Shown in pieces: positions 45,135 through 57,149 of a stretch of 64,000 nucleotides of DNA. Each line of letters opens with the position of its first letter. Positions within the stretch are counted from its first letter, which is position 1. Origin of the DNA: Aselliscus stoliczkanus. Its lineage: Eukaryota > Chordata > Mammalia > Chiroptera > Hipposideridae. The position numbers and the translations under genes were made by a program. The notes under the pieces were generated by a model that had not been told where the DNA came from, made no database searches, and saw nothing but the letters and a program-made list of their open reading frames with translations. The stretch is from the NCBI GenBank assembly GCA_033961575.1, contig CM066727.1:83636501-83700500 (forward strand), read 5' to 3'.

Positions 45135-46440
45135 AACAGTGGACTTAAAAAAATTATGGCATTTATTGTGATGGCATTGGTTAATATAATCATATAGGTT
45201 TCATTTCTATAATACATCATCTATATATTGCATTGTATGTTTACCACCTAAAGTCAAATCTCCATCTGTCAGCACATATTTGACCCTTGTTACCCTCTTC
45301 TACCAATCCCCAAATCCCTTACCCTCTGGTAACTACCAAACTATTATCTGTGTCTATGAATTTTTGTTGGTTTTGCTTGTCTTGTTTGTTTGTTGCTTTC
45401 AGTTTTATATCTCATATATGAGTGAAATCATATTGTGTTCTACTTTTTCTGTCTGACGTATTTGCTTAGCATGAAAATCTTAAGATCTATCCATACTGTC
45501 AAAAATCGCAATACTTCATCTTTTCTTATGCCCAAATAATATTCCATTGTATATATGTACCACATCTTCTTTACACAATTATCTCTAAAAGGATACTTTG
45601 GTTGTTTCCATGTTTTGACGAGTGTGAATACTGTTGCAATGAACATAGGGGTACATATCTTTATGGATAAATGTTTTCATATTTTGGGGGAGATATCCAG
45701 AAGAGGAATTGCTGGGACATACGGTGAATTTATTCTTAATTTTTTGGGGGAACTTCCATACTGTTTTCCATTGTGGCTTCACCAATTTACATTCCTATTA
45801 GCAGTGTATGAGGGTTCCTCTTCCTCCACAGCCTCTCAACACTTGTTATTACTTGTCTTGTTGATAATAGCCATTCTAACAGGTGTGAGGTGATATCTCA
45901 TTTTGGTTATGATTTGCATTTCCCTAGTAGCTAGTGAAGTTTAGCATTTTTTTCATATATCTGTTGGCTGTTTGTATGACTTTTTAGGAGAAGCCTCTGT
46001 TCAGGTCTTCTGCACATTTTTTATTACATTGTTTATTTCTTTGCTGTTGAGTTGTATGAGTTCTCTATATATTTTGGATACCAGACCCAAATCCAAGGCA
46101 TTGTTTGTAAATCCTGCTCCCATTTGGTTGGTTGACTCTTTGTTTTGTTGATGGCCTCTTTTGCTGTGCAGAAGCTTTTTAGTTTGATATAGTCCCACAC
46201 AGTTATTTTAGCTTTAACTGGACTTTTGCATTTGGGGAGGTTTTGGATGATTGTTTCAATTTCCCTAATGATGATTGGTCTATTTAGATTTTCCAGTTCT
46301 TCCTGATCAGTCTAGGAAGGTTATTTCTAAGAACTTGTCCATTTTTTTTAGGTTATGGAATTTGGTGGCATGTAGTCTTTCATAGTATTCTTGTATAATC
46401 CTTTGTATTTCTGTGTATCCATCATAACTTCTGTTTCATT
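45135..46440 (-). mobile_element. Old L1 3' end and ORF2 C-terminal part, antisense
   Basis: 3' end near 45140 ('ataggtttcatttctataatacatcatc'), 3'UTR to 45440, then the ORF2 C-terminus. Frame 45440-45646 retains 'MFIATVFTLVKTWKQPKYPF' and 'MWYIYTMEYYLGIRKDEV'. 46010-46200 retains reversed 'gttgatggcctcttttgctg'. The same 3'UTR subfamily recurs at 60682-61010. Confidence 0.8.
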
Positions 46441-47976
46441 TCTGATTAATAGAAATTAAAAAAATAAAGATAACATTATTAATATTTTTATAGAGAATGA
46501 TGACTCTAAATAACAAAAGAATTAGCAACTATTTTAATCTTCAGCATTATTGGTTTTGTAATATACACTTTTCTTACTTTAATATATTTTAACATAATAT
46601 TAAAAAAGAACTTTATTGTTTAATTTGAACAGTTTATTATTTATTTAACATATGTATTAATTGCAACAAATCAAAGAAGATGGAAGGTTCTCAAAGTTCT
46701 GTGTCTTTTCCTTAGGTAATAAATATGAATTTCCCACAGATTAATTGTAATTTCCACTATAGTCATCAAATAAGACTGTAAATACTCATATCCTAGTAAT
46801 GCATTTATTTCCAGTTATGGTGATCAAATTGATGGTTTTATGTGAGAAATCAGTTTACCACAATTGTTTTAGAGACAACAAGTGCTTATAGTGTGATTTA
46901 AATGAGAGCCATTTTTAATGGCCATTTCTGAGTTATTTTTCATGTGTTATCTTGCTGTTCTGCACATTTTCAGTTTTCTAAACATTCTTATGTAACCACT
47001 AATTATGAAAGAATAAAACACTTGTAATGCAATATACAGCAGCTAGAACTAGGATGATTTTATTAGCTCTCCATTGAAATTGACACATGTGTGTTACCTA
47101 AGGATATGGGAGAAGAGAGAAAATGGAAATAATCTGCAGAGAGGGGAGAATGAGGCATAAAGAAGTTCCTGTATGATCCACAAGAGTGTAATATCTGTCT
47201 TTGTACAATATTGAATTTCCATAAATTTATTTCTCAATTGGCTGCAAAGATTATGAATTTGGGGCATTTGAAAGCACTCACAAAATGCCACAGAGCACTT
47301 TAATATAAAATTTTATTAAAGGGAAATGATATACTGCAGGAGAAAGAAAGCACAAGCAAGCATTGGACATTTGAGAGACTTATGGACCCAGCGCCCTTAG
47401 ATATTTTCTCAGTCACACAGAATGTGCTTTGTTTTTGGAGTTATGAACCACTAAGATATGTGCAAGAAATCCCACAAAAGTATTCAGTGGGGTCTGTTGT
47501 ATCTCTCAGGTCATGTTGCCAAATCAAGCTGCCTTGTAGATTATAGCAGGTAAAAGCCATTTATGAATAAGTCTGCCCTGGATGCCACCAGGGAAGGTTC
47601 ACAGTAAAGAACATTTTAAAAATCATTAGTTAGCTCTCTTGTCAAGAGTCAGTATCAGATTTCCAGTTATCGCTGGACCTGAGTATAGAGCTTTTCCAAT
47701 TCAGCTATAAAATAACTCTTATTTTACACATCAGTGCTTAGTAGACACTCAGCAAGTATTTGTTAAACACCTGTAGCAATGTAGATCCCCACCAACCAGG
47801 AACTATAAGACCTGCTTCATTTTTCCTTCGTTTTGTAGTCATGGGATATATTTTATTACAAAACACATTTAATATGTTAAAATGGGTTGATATCCAATTT
47901 TAGAATCTTTGTATTTCCAAAATTTAACATCTACTAGGCATACACAATGTTTTGTGAATGCAGTTTTTCAGTGATA
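46441..47976. other. Unassigned stretch with a possible L2/MIR tail
   Basis: No gene seen. 47720-47770 ('cagtgcttagtagacactcagcaagtatttgtt') resembles the shared 3' tail of L2 and MIR, plus strand. Nothing else recognised. Confidence 0.4.
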
Positions 47977-49292
47977 CAGGCATACTTTGGAGGTACCACG
48001 GGTTCATTTCCAAGTCATTGCAATACAGGAAATATCACAATAACGCAAGACACATGACTTTTTTGCTGTCCCAGTACATCATAGAAGTTATACTTACACT
48101 ATACGTAGTCTATTCAGTGTTCAATAGCATTATGTCTAAAAAATATACATACCTTAATTAAAAATACAATATTGAACAAAAAATATTGATAAAAAATGCT
48201 TACCATCATCTGTGTCTTAAGTGTGTTGTTTTTTTGTTGTTGTTTTTTTGGCTGGTGGAGAGCCTAGCTTCGATGTTATCACTGCTGACTGATCAGGGTG
48301 GGAGTTGGTGAAGGTTGGGGTGCCTTTGGCAATTTAGTAAAATAAGACAGCAGAGAAGTTTATTACCTCATTAATTATCTAGCTAGATCTGGATAACTTG
48401 CAGCATCTTCTCCATCAGTACTTGCTGCTTCACCTTGCACTTTTGAGTTAAGGAGACAGCTTCTTTCCTTCAACCTCATGAACCAACCTCTGCTAGCTTC
48501 AAAATTTTCTTCTGCCTCACCTCTCTCAGCCTACATAGGATTATAGATATTTAGGGCCTTGCTCTGGGTTAGGCTTTGGTTTAAGAAAATGTTGTGACTG
48601 GTTTGACCTTTTAACCAGACCACTAAAACTTTCCCCATGTCAGCCCTAAGGCTATTTTTCTTTCTTATCATTCATGTGTTCACTGGAGTAGCAAGTTTGA
48701 TTTCCTTCAAGAATTTTTCCTTTGCATTCACAGACTTGACTAAGTGTTTGGTGTAAGAGGCCTAGCTTTTGCCCGGTCTCAGCTTTTGACATGCTTTCCT
48801 CACTAGGCTTAATCATTCCTACCTTTTGATTTAAATTGAAAGACATTTGACTCTTCAGTTGAACACTTAGAGGCCACTGTAGGGTTATTAACTGGACTAA
48901 TTTCAATATGTTGTGTCTTAGGGAACAGGGATGCTCAAGGAGAAGGAGAGGAAAGGAGGAATGGCTGGGTGGAGCAATGGGAACACATACAACATTGATT
49001 AAGGTCACTGTCGTATAGGGGTGCAGCTCTTCTGCTGCCCCCAAACAATTCCAATAGTAATGTCAAAGATCACTGATCACAGATCACCATAACAAGCATA
49101 ATATTAATGAAAAATTTGATATATTTCTTGAATTACAAAAATGTGATAAAGAGACACAAAGTGAGCAAATGCTATTAGAAAAATGGCACTCATAGACTTG
49201 CTGGATGCAGGGCTGCCACGGTCCTTTAATTTGTAACAGATACAGTATCTGTCAAGCACAACAGTGAAGTGCAACAAAACAAGATATGTCTG
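47977..49292 (-). mobile_element. Tigger1-like DNA transposon, internally deleted
   Basis: Termini 'caggcatactttgg' and the complement of 'cagacatatcttg', TA at the left (47975-47976). Internal text follows Tigger1 in order but a large middle part is missing (1.3 kb against about 2.4 kb from memory). Near its 5' end (right side) it keeps 'gatcactgatcacagatcac'. Confidence 0.8.
48380..48880 (-). pseudogene. Tigger1 transposase N-terminal remnant
   Basis: Pogo-family transposase remnant. The frame retains 'FNLNQKVGMIKPSEESMSKA', 'TGQKLGLLHQTLSQV' and 'KGKILEGNQTCYSSEHMN', the helix-turn-helix DNA-binding start of the protein. Its original ATG is now GTG (near 48878). Past a gap it continues toward 48380 with degraded sequence. 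The DDE catalytic part is deleted. Confidence 0.75.
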
Positions 49293-51309
49293 TGTTGCTA
49301 TTTCAACTCTGGTATTGTGGAGGTCTCAGTTCATCTTATTAAGATGTCATAATTATAGAAATTGAAGAATTAATACTTTTTTTTATCAGTTTGTTTGTTC
49401 CTTATATTTAGTCATAATATCCCACTAACACACAATATTGGTCTCAAAAATATCAATTAGGTAAAATGGGGGGTTAGGTTATAATAAGAACAATACAAAT
49501 AAATATTTCTTAGCCATTCTGTACTATCAGAAAAAGCACAAAATTAAAGCTAGAAAAATTTATTATATGTACAAATGACCATACATTAAACTGAGAAAGA
49601 ACCACATGATAACAACACTGTCATTTAATGATCTCCTTCCATTTTCCCACCAGACATCAAAGAAGAAAATAGAAACTTTACTTGGAGAACACGATCCAAT
49701 TAAAAATTCAAATTGTGTTCAAATGTCTGTTATTGTGCAGTGGGGTAGTATTATCATGGGGTTTACTATATTTTTTAGGTTGTTTCTAAAACTAATAAAG
49801 AGAAGTGTGATTTAATATCACAGAAGGAAAGCATTTTGCTTTAGAATTTCTTTCCTTGTGATAATGAATGTATTCTCAAGTATTTGGTTTTGTCCTATGA
49901 CAACACTGGTTTATGGTAATTAATTTGTGCAGTGTCTTATTTTATTTTATTTATTTTATTTTTGTGTGTGTCTATTTTATTTTGATTGAATATTTAAATC
50001 ATAAGCCCTGTGTAGACTTAATATCTCTGCTCTCTAGTTCATCTTGATAATTTATTAGTTATTACAACTCAGAGAGATTAGCACAAAAGCATTGCATTCA
50101 GTTATTTTCACAGTTTTTGTTTTCTTAGGGGAAGAATTATGTTGAGCAGTACAATCCCATGAATTTTGCAAGAGTGTCCCTGATGGAACCTGAAATGTAT
50201 TTTCCAAAGTATTTTGGATTTACATTAAATACATTCAATTATTGACTCCATATAAAAAATATATGCTGTATTTGATTCTCCATAAAAATGCACGCATGTA
50301 ATAGTTTACAGAATGCCTATACTGCCAAAAATGTATTACTTAATAGGTGGAAAAAATAAAAATAAAACTTTAAATTGCCCTATGTTTTTTAGAGGACTAC
50401 ATTTTTATAGCCATTTAGAGCTCTTTAACTACTTGTTTTTTTCGCTCCGCGCCAAAGTTTTTCCCAAGCCACAGATGTCAATTCCTACTCATCTGCTGCT
50501 CTGTTTCTTACTGACATCCTGCAGATTGCATGGGTTTTATTCCAGCTCAAATTGGATCATTTCAGATTAAAAAATCTGTTGCCTATTCCTTTATCTTCTC
50601 TTAACCTCTTTCCCACACCTTTTTTTTTTGCTTTTGTAAATAGTCATTTTTTTTTTATTTCAATTTTAAATTTTGGGCAATTGAAATATGTGTAGACCTT
50701 GGTTTGGCTTTTCAAAATTCTCAAAATATAAGCAACTTTCTTTCCAACAATAATTTAAAATAGGAAATTATATGTTAGACTGTGCAATACGAGTCAATTG
50801 TGTAGATGTTTAAAGTAATAGACACATTTTTTTCTATAAAACAATGTGTCTATTTTTTTTAATTCTATAAAATTAAAAAGTAATTTATTAAAATATATTT
50901 TAATTAGATATGGCATCTAGTAATGAAATTAATATTAATTTCCAATTATTTTAATATAGTTTAAGCTAAACATTGTAGTTTTCGGTAAAGGAAAACCTAA
51001 AAAAACATATTCTCAACATTTTAGAATACTTTGAACAGATGCTCTTTTGCAATATTTATGAATATACTGACAGAGTTAATGATTTGAAATCATCATTCTT
51101 CAGTCAATAACATCTCTCAGTAGCATTTTAAAGTAGGCAAGAATCTATTTTCCCATGTCTTCTGAACACTGTCTTCCATCTTCAATAACGTCATAGCTCA
51201 GCAACTTAAGGGATCTTATATTTTCATGTTTACCTCCAGTCTTATTTTTGAAAAAATACATATAATTAATTCACATTACAGCCATGGTGTGAATCTTACT
51301 GTGCATATA
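49293..51309. other. Apparently unique AT-rich stretch
   Basis: No gene or clear repeat. 50440-50600 includes a small CpG cluster 'cgctccgcgcc' in otherwise AT-rich, complex sequence. Confidence 0.35.
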
Positions 51310-51545
51310 CAGAGGGTGCCAAAAAATGTATATACATTTTAAGAAAGGAAAACTGTATTAAAATTGTAATACTCAATATTTACTAACAACAAAAGGTGAT
51401 TACAAGTCTCATTTGACTTATGCAATTACAAGACGTGCTCAAAGTGGTTGCCATCAGTGTCTAGACACTTCTTATTATGGCAAACTACTGCTTGAACAAC
51501 TTTGACCAAAGTGTCCACTTGTATACATTTTTTTGGCACTCCCAG
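51310..51545 (-). mobile_element. Internally deleted mariner, copy 2
   Basis: Inverted repeats 'cagagggtgccaaaaaatgt' (left) and the complement of 'ctgggagtgccaaaaaaatg' (right), with TA on both sides (51308-51309 and 51546-51547). It has the same 236-bp structure as the copy at 9223-9458 and is better preserved. Confidence 0.88.
51426..51515 (-). pseudogene. Mariner transposase C-terminus remnant
   Basis: Thirty codons: DTLVKVVQAVVCHNKKCL, then DTDGNHFEHVL and a stop. Aligns residue by residue with the remnant at 9339-9428. Only the C-terminal tail of the transposase; no catalytic residues. Confidence 0.8.
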
Positions 51546-51547
51546 TA

Positions 51548-51888
51548 TATTGCCTGATAGCTTGTTGAGTATCCACTTTCAGTCTCCACCTGCAGAAATA
51601 TGATCTGAGCTGTGTCTGAAAAGTTTAAATAATTCACACGCATGGTAATTCTGATTCCAGGATTTCTTTGACCACATTTTAGGAACTTTATGCAAAAGAA
51701 CAGGTTATTAATTACAACATAAAGTATTTCCCCACCCATAAGCATTTTTGTTTTACTGTATTATTTTCAGCAAAGGGAATTAGTCATTTATGAATTCTTA
51801 GAATATTAAATGTGAAGAAGAAGAAAGATATTATTTTTCTGGGAAATCCTTGAATTTTATTAAATTAATATTTTATATTATTTCTACA
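51548..51888. other. Unassigned stretch
   Basis: No gene or clear repeat recognised. Confidence 0.3.
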
Positions 51889-51890
51889 TA

Positions 51891-52933
51891 CAGTACTCCC
51901 CCATTTTCCATAAAGAATATGTTCCAGGATCCCCACTGGATGCCTGAAATCAGCGATAATACCAAACCCTATATTTACAATGTTTTGTCCTAAACATGTA
52001 TAGCTATGATAAAGTTTTATTTATACATTAGTCACAGTAGAAGATAACAATTACTAATAATAAAACAGAGCAATTACAACAGTATACTGTAATAAAAGTT
52101 ATTAGAATGTGTTCTCTGTCAAAATACCTGATTGCACTGTACTCACCCTTCTTCTTGTGATTATGTGAGAGGATAAAATGAAAACCTCTTCCTGAATCTG
52201 TGTAACCATCCTTACTTGTTGTAGATGGCTTAATGACACTCATTTTAGGAGATCTCTTGTTAAAGTCTTCATATGATCTCAATACTTTCTGGCAAAACAT
52301 GTTGCAGCAAATTGGGACATGTTTTCTGTTCATGTCTTCCACCCACAGATTCAATGCCTTTTCCGTCTTAACTAGGCACATATCCTGCACTCTGTCCGTA
52401 AATTGTGACAGCAAAGCTAACACAAATTTCTTTCTCCTTCATAATTTCACAGATAGAAAATTCATTCTTATGGTGGATCTTAGCAAATCTCAGCATATAT
52501 CTTTTTTCTTTCCTTATTAAGTCAAAAAATTTCACCTTTTCTCTTAAAAAAGCACTTTATGGCTTCTTTGGCATATCCAAAATGTCAGCATCTCTACTCT
52601 TGTGTTTGGGGGCTATTATTAAGTAAAATAAGAGTTACTTGAACACAACCACTGTAATACCACAGCAATCTAGTTGATGATCAAGATGGATACATTCTAA
52701 GTGACTAATGGGCCAGTATTATATACATTGTAGATATGCTGGGCAAACCAATGATTCAGATACCGGATGGGAGTGGGGCGGTGCAAAATTTCAGCATTCT
52801 ACTGAGAACAGTATCAATTGAAAACTTATGAATTGTTTACTTCTGGAATTTTCCATGTAATATTTTTGGACCATGGTTAGCAGGTAACTGAAATCATAGA
52901 AAGTGAAGCCACAGATAAGGGGGGTGATTACTG
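51891..52933 (-). mobile_element. Tigger-family DNA transposon of a second type, internally deleted
   Basis: Starts 'cagtactcccccattttcc' and ends with the complement of 'cagtaatcacccccc', TA on both sides (51889-51890 and 52934-52935). 'ggatgcctgaaatcagcgat' and 'ccaaaccctatatttaca' near the left end match the 3' region of a Tigger/Zombi-type element. Length 1,043 bp. Confidence 0.85.
52225..52620 (-). pseudogene. Tigger-family transposase N-terminal remnant
   Basis: Pogo/jerky-type transposase. The initiator region near 52618 has lost its ATG. A frame reaching 52028 retains 'CLVKTEKALNLWVEDMNRKH' and 'SYEDFNKRSPKMSVIKPSTT' (CENP-B-like DNA-binding domain). The frame then leaves the transposase, consistent with the internal deletion of the DDE domain. 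Confidence 0.8.
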
Positions 52934-52935
52934 TA

Positions 52936-55664
52936 TCATGCTAGTACTGTCTGCAAAATTATTTTAGATAAAAATAGTAGCTTGACTTACTAGTCTATGA
53001 AACAAACAATTTACAAGCAAGTTTGCAAGATACCATACTTGTTTTAGACATGCCAGACTCCCTAGAGTCAAGCCTCAGCTCCACGAGATACTCAGTGACA
53101 TAAGGTATCTGTGCTTTGGTGAACAAATCTGTAAAATTATATCAAAAATAGTGCTTCATAAACATATTATGAAGTGAAATGGGTAAAACATCTAAAGCAT
53201 TCAGAAAAGTGCCTCATATATCCTCTATGTATTAGATTATTGATATCTAACTTTTTAGAGATTAAGTCAATTATTACTTAATACATTTTCTTTATTTTGC
53301 CAAGAATACAATGAAATATGTTGATATATTTGTGCTATTAAAGCAGTAAAGGTTGACAGAAAACTTTCCTTGTTTCTAAACATTAATGGAGATCTTCTCT
53401 GATATTTGTAAGAAAATCAATTTGTATTATTTTTTGAAATCTCAGGGTATATATAGAAATAGAACAATAACATACTATTGGGATAGTAACAATCTGAAAG
53501 TTCCCTACCCACACTTAGAGTCACAGAATTTCTAAAAAATGAACCATGCAATAGATGAACACAAAATCAGATATCCTATTAAATTCCTGCTATTCTTTAA
53601 TGGCTCAAAAAGTTAAAGATGTATGTAGTTAGGGAATTATAAGGTATGCTGGCCTAATTCAATTCAATTATTTTACCTTAAAACTTTGTCAATTCTTATT
53701 ATTACCATTGATGACTTCCTAACTTGAGTCATATATTGTGTATACATACAAACACATATAATATATCATTTGATTATCTGTCTTTAGCAATATCATTTAA
53801 TCTTGATATTTTATAGTCTTTGGTTACAGATTGCCAAAAAACTTCATGAGGACCATTTCAGTTTTCTGGTCACCACTCGATCATGTACCATCCTGGGGGC
53901 TCTTATGCCCCTTTTATTTTGTTTCTTGAAGCCTGGTATAAATTGGAGTATTCCTATTCTCATCTTCTCATTCCTTTACTGTCAAAACAATCCCATTTTG
54001 TTTCGGAAATTGGTCTTCTCTGAGGGTTAAATAATGTTTTATGTTCTTTATGGTTTCTATATTCTAAATGAAAACTAAGATTTATGATGCCCTGGAGAGA
54101 CCACTTGGTTTCAGTTCTTAAAAGAAAAATGTTACATTGAAGATAGTGTAATCCTGCAGTGTATCAAAACATTTTATGAAATATTAACTATGCTAGCAAG
54201 AGAGATAATGGCATGCTTAGTTATGGAGCAGAAAAATTATTTTATGTGTTAATGTGGTATTATGCATATTCACAATATTTCTCAAATTACTTTCTTTTTT
54301 TCTAAGACATTGTTCAACACTAGACCTCCCTAGAATTAACTCCCTCCTTCGCATCAGTTCATAAAGCATTCTCTATGTATCACTACCCAGAAAGTGGTAA
54401 ATTACCTCAAGGGAAATCATCTGTTGTCTTGTAGAAAGCCCTGTCTTTTAGAATAAGTGTGAAACAATAAATTCCACAGGATGCCATATAAATTGCATTT
54501 CCGTCCAAATAAAAAATAACCATTATTCCTAAGGTGTCTCTTATTTTTGTTGGATTATTTTTATGTTAATTTCCTGAATTCTAACTACAATAACTCATGA
54601 AAAGCCTACACTAAGTCTTTCTCTTTAAGATCAAGACATGAATATTGTCATTTTAATCACAATATATGTAGTCCAATCTCCATTTTCCTTTTTTTTCTTT
54701 TTCTTTTTTTTCTTCTTTTAAGACTTAAAGCAGATGATATGAGGGTCAATCAAGGTCAGCCATGGACAAGACCATTTTGTAAGAAAAGTTGTTTTTTGAG
54801 ACATTACAACCTTTCTTTTGAAGCCTGCATGATCTCATTACTTCACAAAATATTTTTGCAAAGGCTGTTAGTGACCTTCATGTTGATAATGCAGTTATTT
54901 TCATTTCTATATCTTACACTTTCCTGCTCTTGGTTGCCTATCAAAACCATATCTTTTATTTTGTTTTATTTATTATTACTATTATTATTTATTTATTTAT
55001 TGTAACAAAGCTTCAATTTTATTGAGATGATCGCCATTTTATTTACTTAGGATAAGTATTTCTCACTCTATGCCAACACAAAGAATCTTAGATCATCAAA
55101 CAGACCACTGTGGCATCATTCTTGTTAATGATTAGTATGGGAGCACACATGTGTGCCTATTATCGCTCTGGAACCTCAGAGATGGTGTGCCCCTTGGTTC
55201 CGGGAAAGGTTTTCTTTACCATTTCAAATACTTGTATATAGAGAGACATCACTTTTCTTTGCTGGCTATCATTCTGTCTTCGTGCAGTGCTTAGAATTAC
55301 GGAAGCCATCTCATGTGCTTGAAAGAAAACAACGTCAATAATTGTAGATGCCAGAATAGAAAGAACCTAGTTTCTTTGGGGCATTGCTGGGCAACTGAAT
55401 TAACAAACCATCAAATGTTCCTCGTTGCTTATTATCTCAATATTTGATACACACATAATTCTGATTGTTCAGTGGATAGCATTCTGATTCTTATGCATGG
55501 CTTTGGGATTAATCTTTAGATGGAGAATCAGGGAGTTAATTCCTTAGGGATGTTAGATGTTCATGCAATACAAAAACCTTCTTTGAGATGTGATGCTCTA
55601 TATTGTTTATCAGAAACTTAGCAGCAGTCTTAGAGAACACCAACTGTTGAATTTATCTAGGATT
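52936..55664. other. Mostly unassigned AT-rich stretch
   Basis: Contains the MIR at 53045-53240. Otherwise no gene or clear repeat. 54690-54720 is a C/T-rich low-complexity run and 54961-55000 is T/A-rich. Short open frames at 53803 and 55153 have no recognisable product. Confidence 0.35.
53045..53240 (+). mobile_element. MIR SINE, sense
   Basis: 'ccctagagtcaagcctcagctcca', 'gtgacataaggtatctgtgc', 'aacaaatctgtaaaattata', 'atctaaagcattcagaaaagtgcctcatatat' follow the MIR consensus in order. Confidence 0.7.
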
Positions 55665-55673
55665 GTATTTTTT

Positions 55674-55750
55674 TTATTTATTTATTTTAATTAGTTTCAG
55701 GTGTACAACACAGTGCAATAGTTATACATTTTACCCCTCAAAGTGACAAC
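55674..55750 (-). mobile_element. 77-bp L1 3' end with TSD
   Basis: 'tagtttcaggtgtacaacac' and 'tgcaatagttatacatttta' are the last bases of the L1 3'UTR, reversed, with an A-rich tail. TSD gtatttttt at 55665-55673 and 55751-55759. Confidence 0.85.
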
Positions 55751-55759
55751 GTATTTTTT

Positions 55760-56160
55760 ATCCTGACATATGTTCTGCAGTATTTTAGAACTGATGTGTA
55801 GTGTCATTTCAAAGCAGTGGAGATTCAAAACATAGTCAGCAGATTGCAAGTACCATTGCCACGAAGTACAAGACAGTAGAAATAATTCAGGAAGAAAGAT
55901 GAATAGAAAGTTATATTCAAAGAGTGTTTAATGGCTGATATTTTGGTGGTATCAGTGTTCATATTATGGTGATGATATTAACTAAATGAAATAGAATGGA
56001 AAAATAATTACTGAATTGTAGTTTGAGGAGCAGAGAGACAAAATTGCTGGATGGATATTCCACAGGGATTTTAAGCTATCAAAGTATGTTAAATAAATGT
56101 CATATAGACAAAGTTAGAAAGTCAAGTGCCAAAGTGACCACTTCTAAAGAAAAGGGTCTA
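55760..56160. other. Unassigned stretch
   Basis: No gene or clear repeat recognised. Confidence 0.3.
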
Positions 56161-56164
56161 AAAT

Positions 56165-56400
56165 ATTTTTTTAATTCACTTATTTAAAAACTTTTATTGA
56201 GTATCTACTATGCGCTAAATGGCATTCTGGGTACTGGCACTAACAAAAAAAGCAAAAACAAAATATTTGCTCTAATGGGGTTCATGTTGTAACAGGAAGA
56301 TATAGAAATTAATTGAAAATTATACAATACTGAGATAAAGAAACACATTTTTATTAAAATATAAAATAAAAAAAAATATGAGATGAACAAAGAAGTCAAA
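56165..56400 (-). mobile_element. L2 3' end, antisense
   Basis: 'ttttattgagtatctactatgcgc', 'attctgggtactggcac' and 'tctaatggggttcatgttgtaacaggaagatat' follow the reversed L2 3' end ('ttattgagcacctactatgtgcc', 'gggcactgggga', 'gagctcacagtctag'). Confidence 0.55.
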
Positions 56401-56673
56401 GAGATTACTCTAAGGAAGAAATAATGGCCTGAGTACTGAAGGCTGAAAAGTTAATAAAGCATAAAAAAAGAGGAAAGAGTTTGGATTTTGGAGGAGAGTC
56501 CTTAGCAAGAATAAAATCATGAGGACAAGATATGTTTAATAACGTATTATGACATAAATCAGGAACAAAGGTAGCACTGTTATATTTAAAACATAAAGAG
56601 GTACAGAGGGACAAACAAAAGTGTACTAAACTTATAAAGTTTCAGGCAGTGGTTGATTATATAGGATGATCAA

Positions 56674-56794
56674 TTTTTTATTTTATTTTATTTTTTTTTT
56701 GAGGGCAGTGTCACAGGCCCTCATATGTGGGACCCGAATTGGGACCGCTGGTGTCCCAAGCCAGCGCTTAAGCACCGCTCCACTTGGACAGCCC
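56674..56794 (-). mobile_element. Short tRNA-derived SINE, TSD-flanked
   Basis: TSD taggatgatcaa at 56662-56673 and 56795-56806. Complete reversed SINE with an A/T tail at the left. Confidence 0.93.
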
Positions 56795-56806
56795 TAGGAT
56801 GATCAA

Positions 56807-57149
56807 ATTTATATGAAGGATTTGGCTGCAATCATAATGTAATTTGCAAATTATTGAAGTGTTTTAAACAAGGGAGTAACATGATGGTATTAAAATATTA
56901 AATATTTTAAAACTTAGATTAAATTTATATTAAATAATTATTAAATTTTATATTAGATATTTAAAATTGCATGGTATTTTTATTTTTATTTCCTTTTTAC
57001 TTTCAATGTACCTATATAATTGTATTTTAATCCAATGTGACTTTCATGCAAATAATAATAAAAAAGGAGTTATATTAATATTTAATCAAGTAAACAGGTA
57101 GATGATTGTAAAGAAAATTACTAGCGACAAAGAGAACATTATATAAAGA
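56807..57149. other. AT-rich unassigned stretch
   Basis: No gene or clear repeat. Very AT-rich around 56890-57000. Confidence 0.3.

Noticed and set aside
48652..49044. 130-codon minus-strand frame as a complete gene
   Set aside because: Its second half is Tigger1 transposase; its first half is the transposon's non-coding 5' part. A pseudogene only.
54739..55005. 88-codon frame with a hydrophobic C-terminus
   Set aside because: The hydrophobic end is encoded by a T-rich low-complexity run.
55153..55341. 62-codon frame with fairly balanced composition, considered as an exon
   Set aside because: No recognised domain and no clear splice sites or neighbouring exons. Length is expected by chance.
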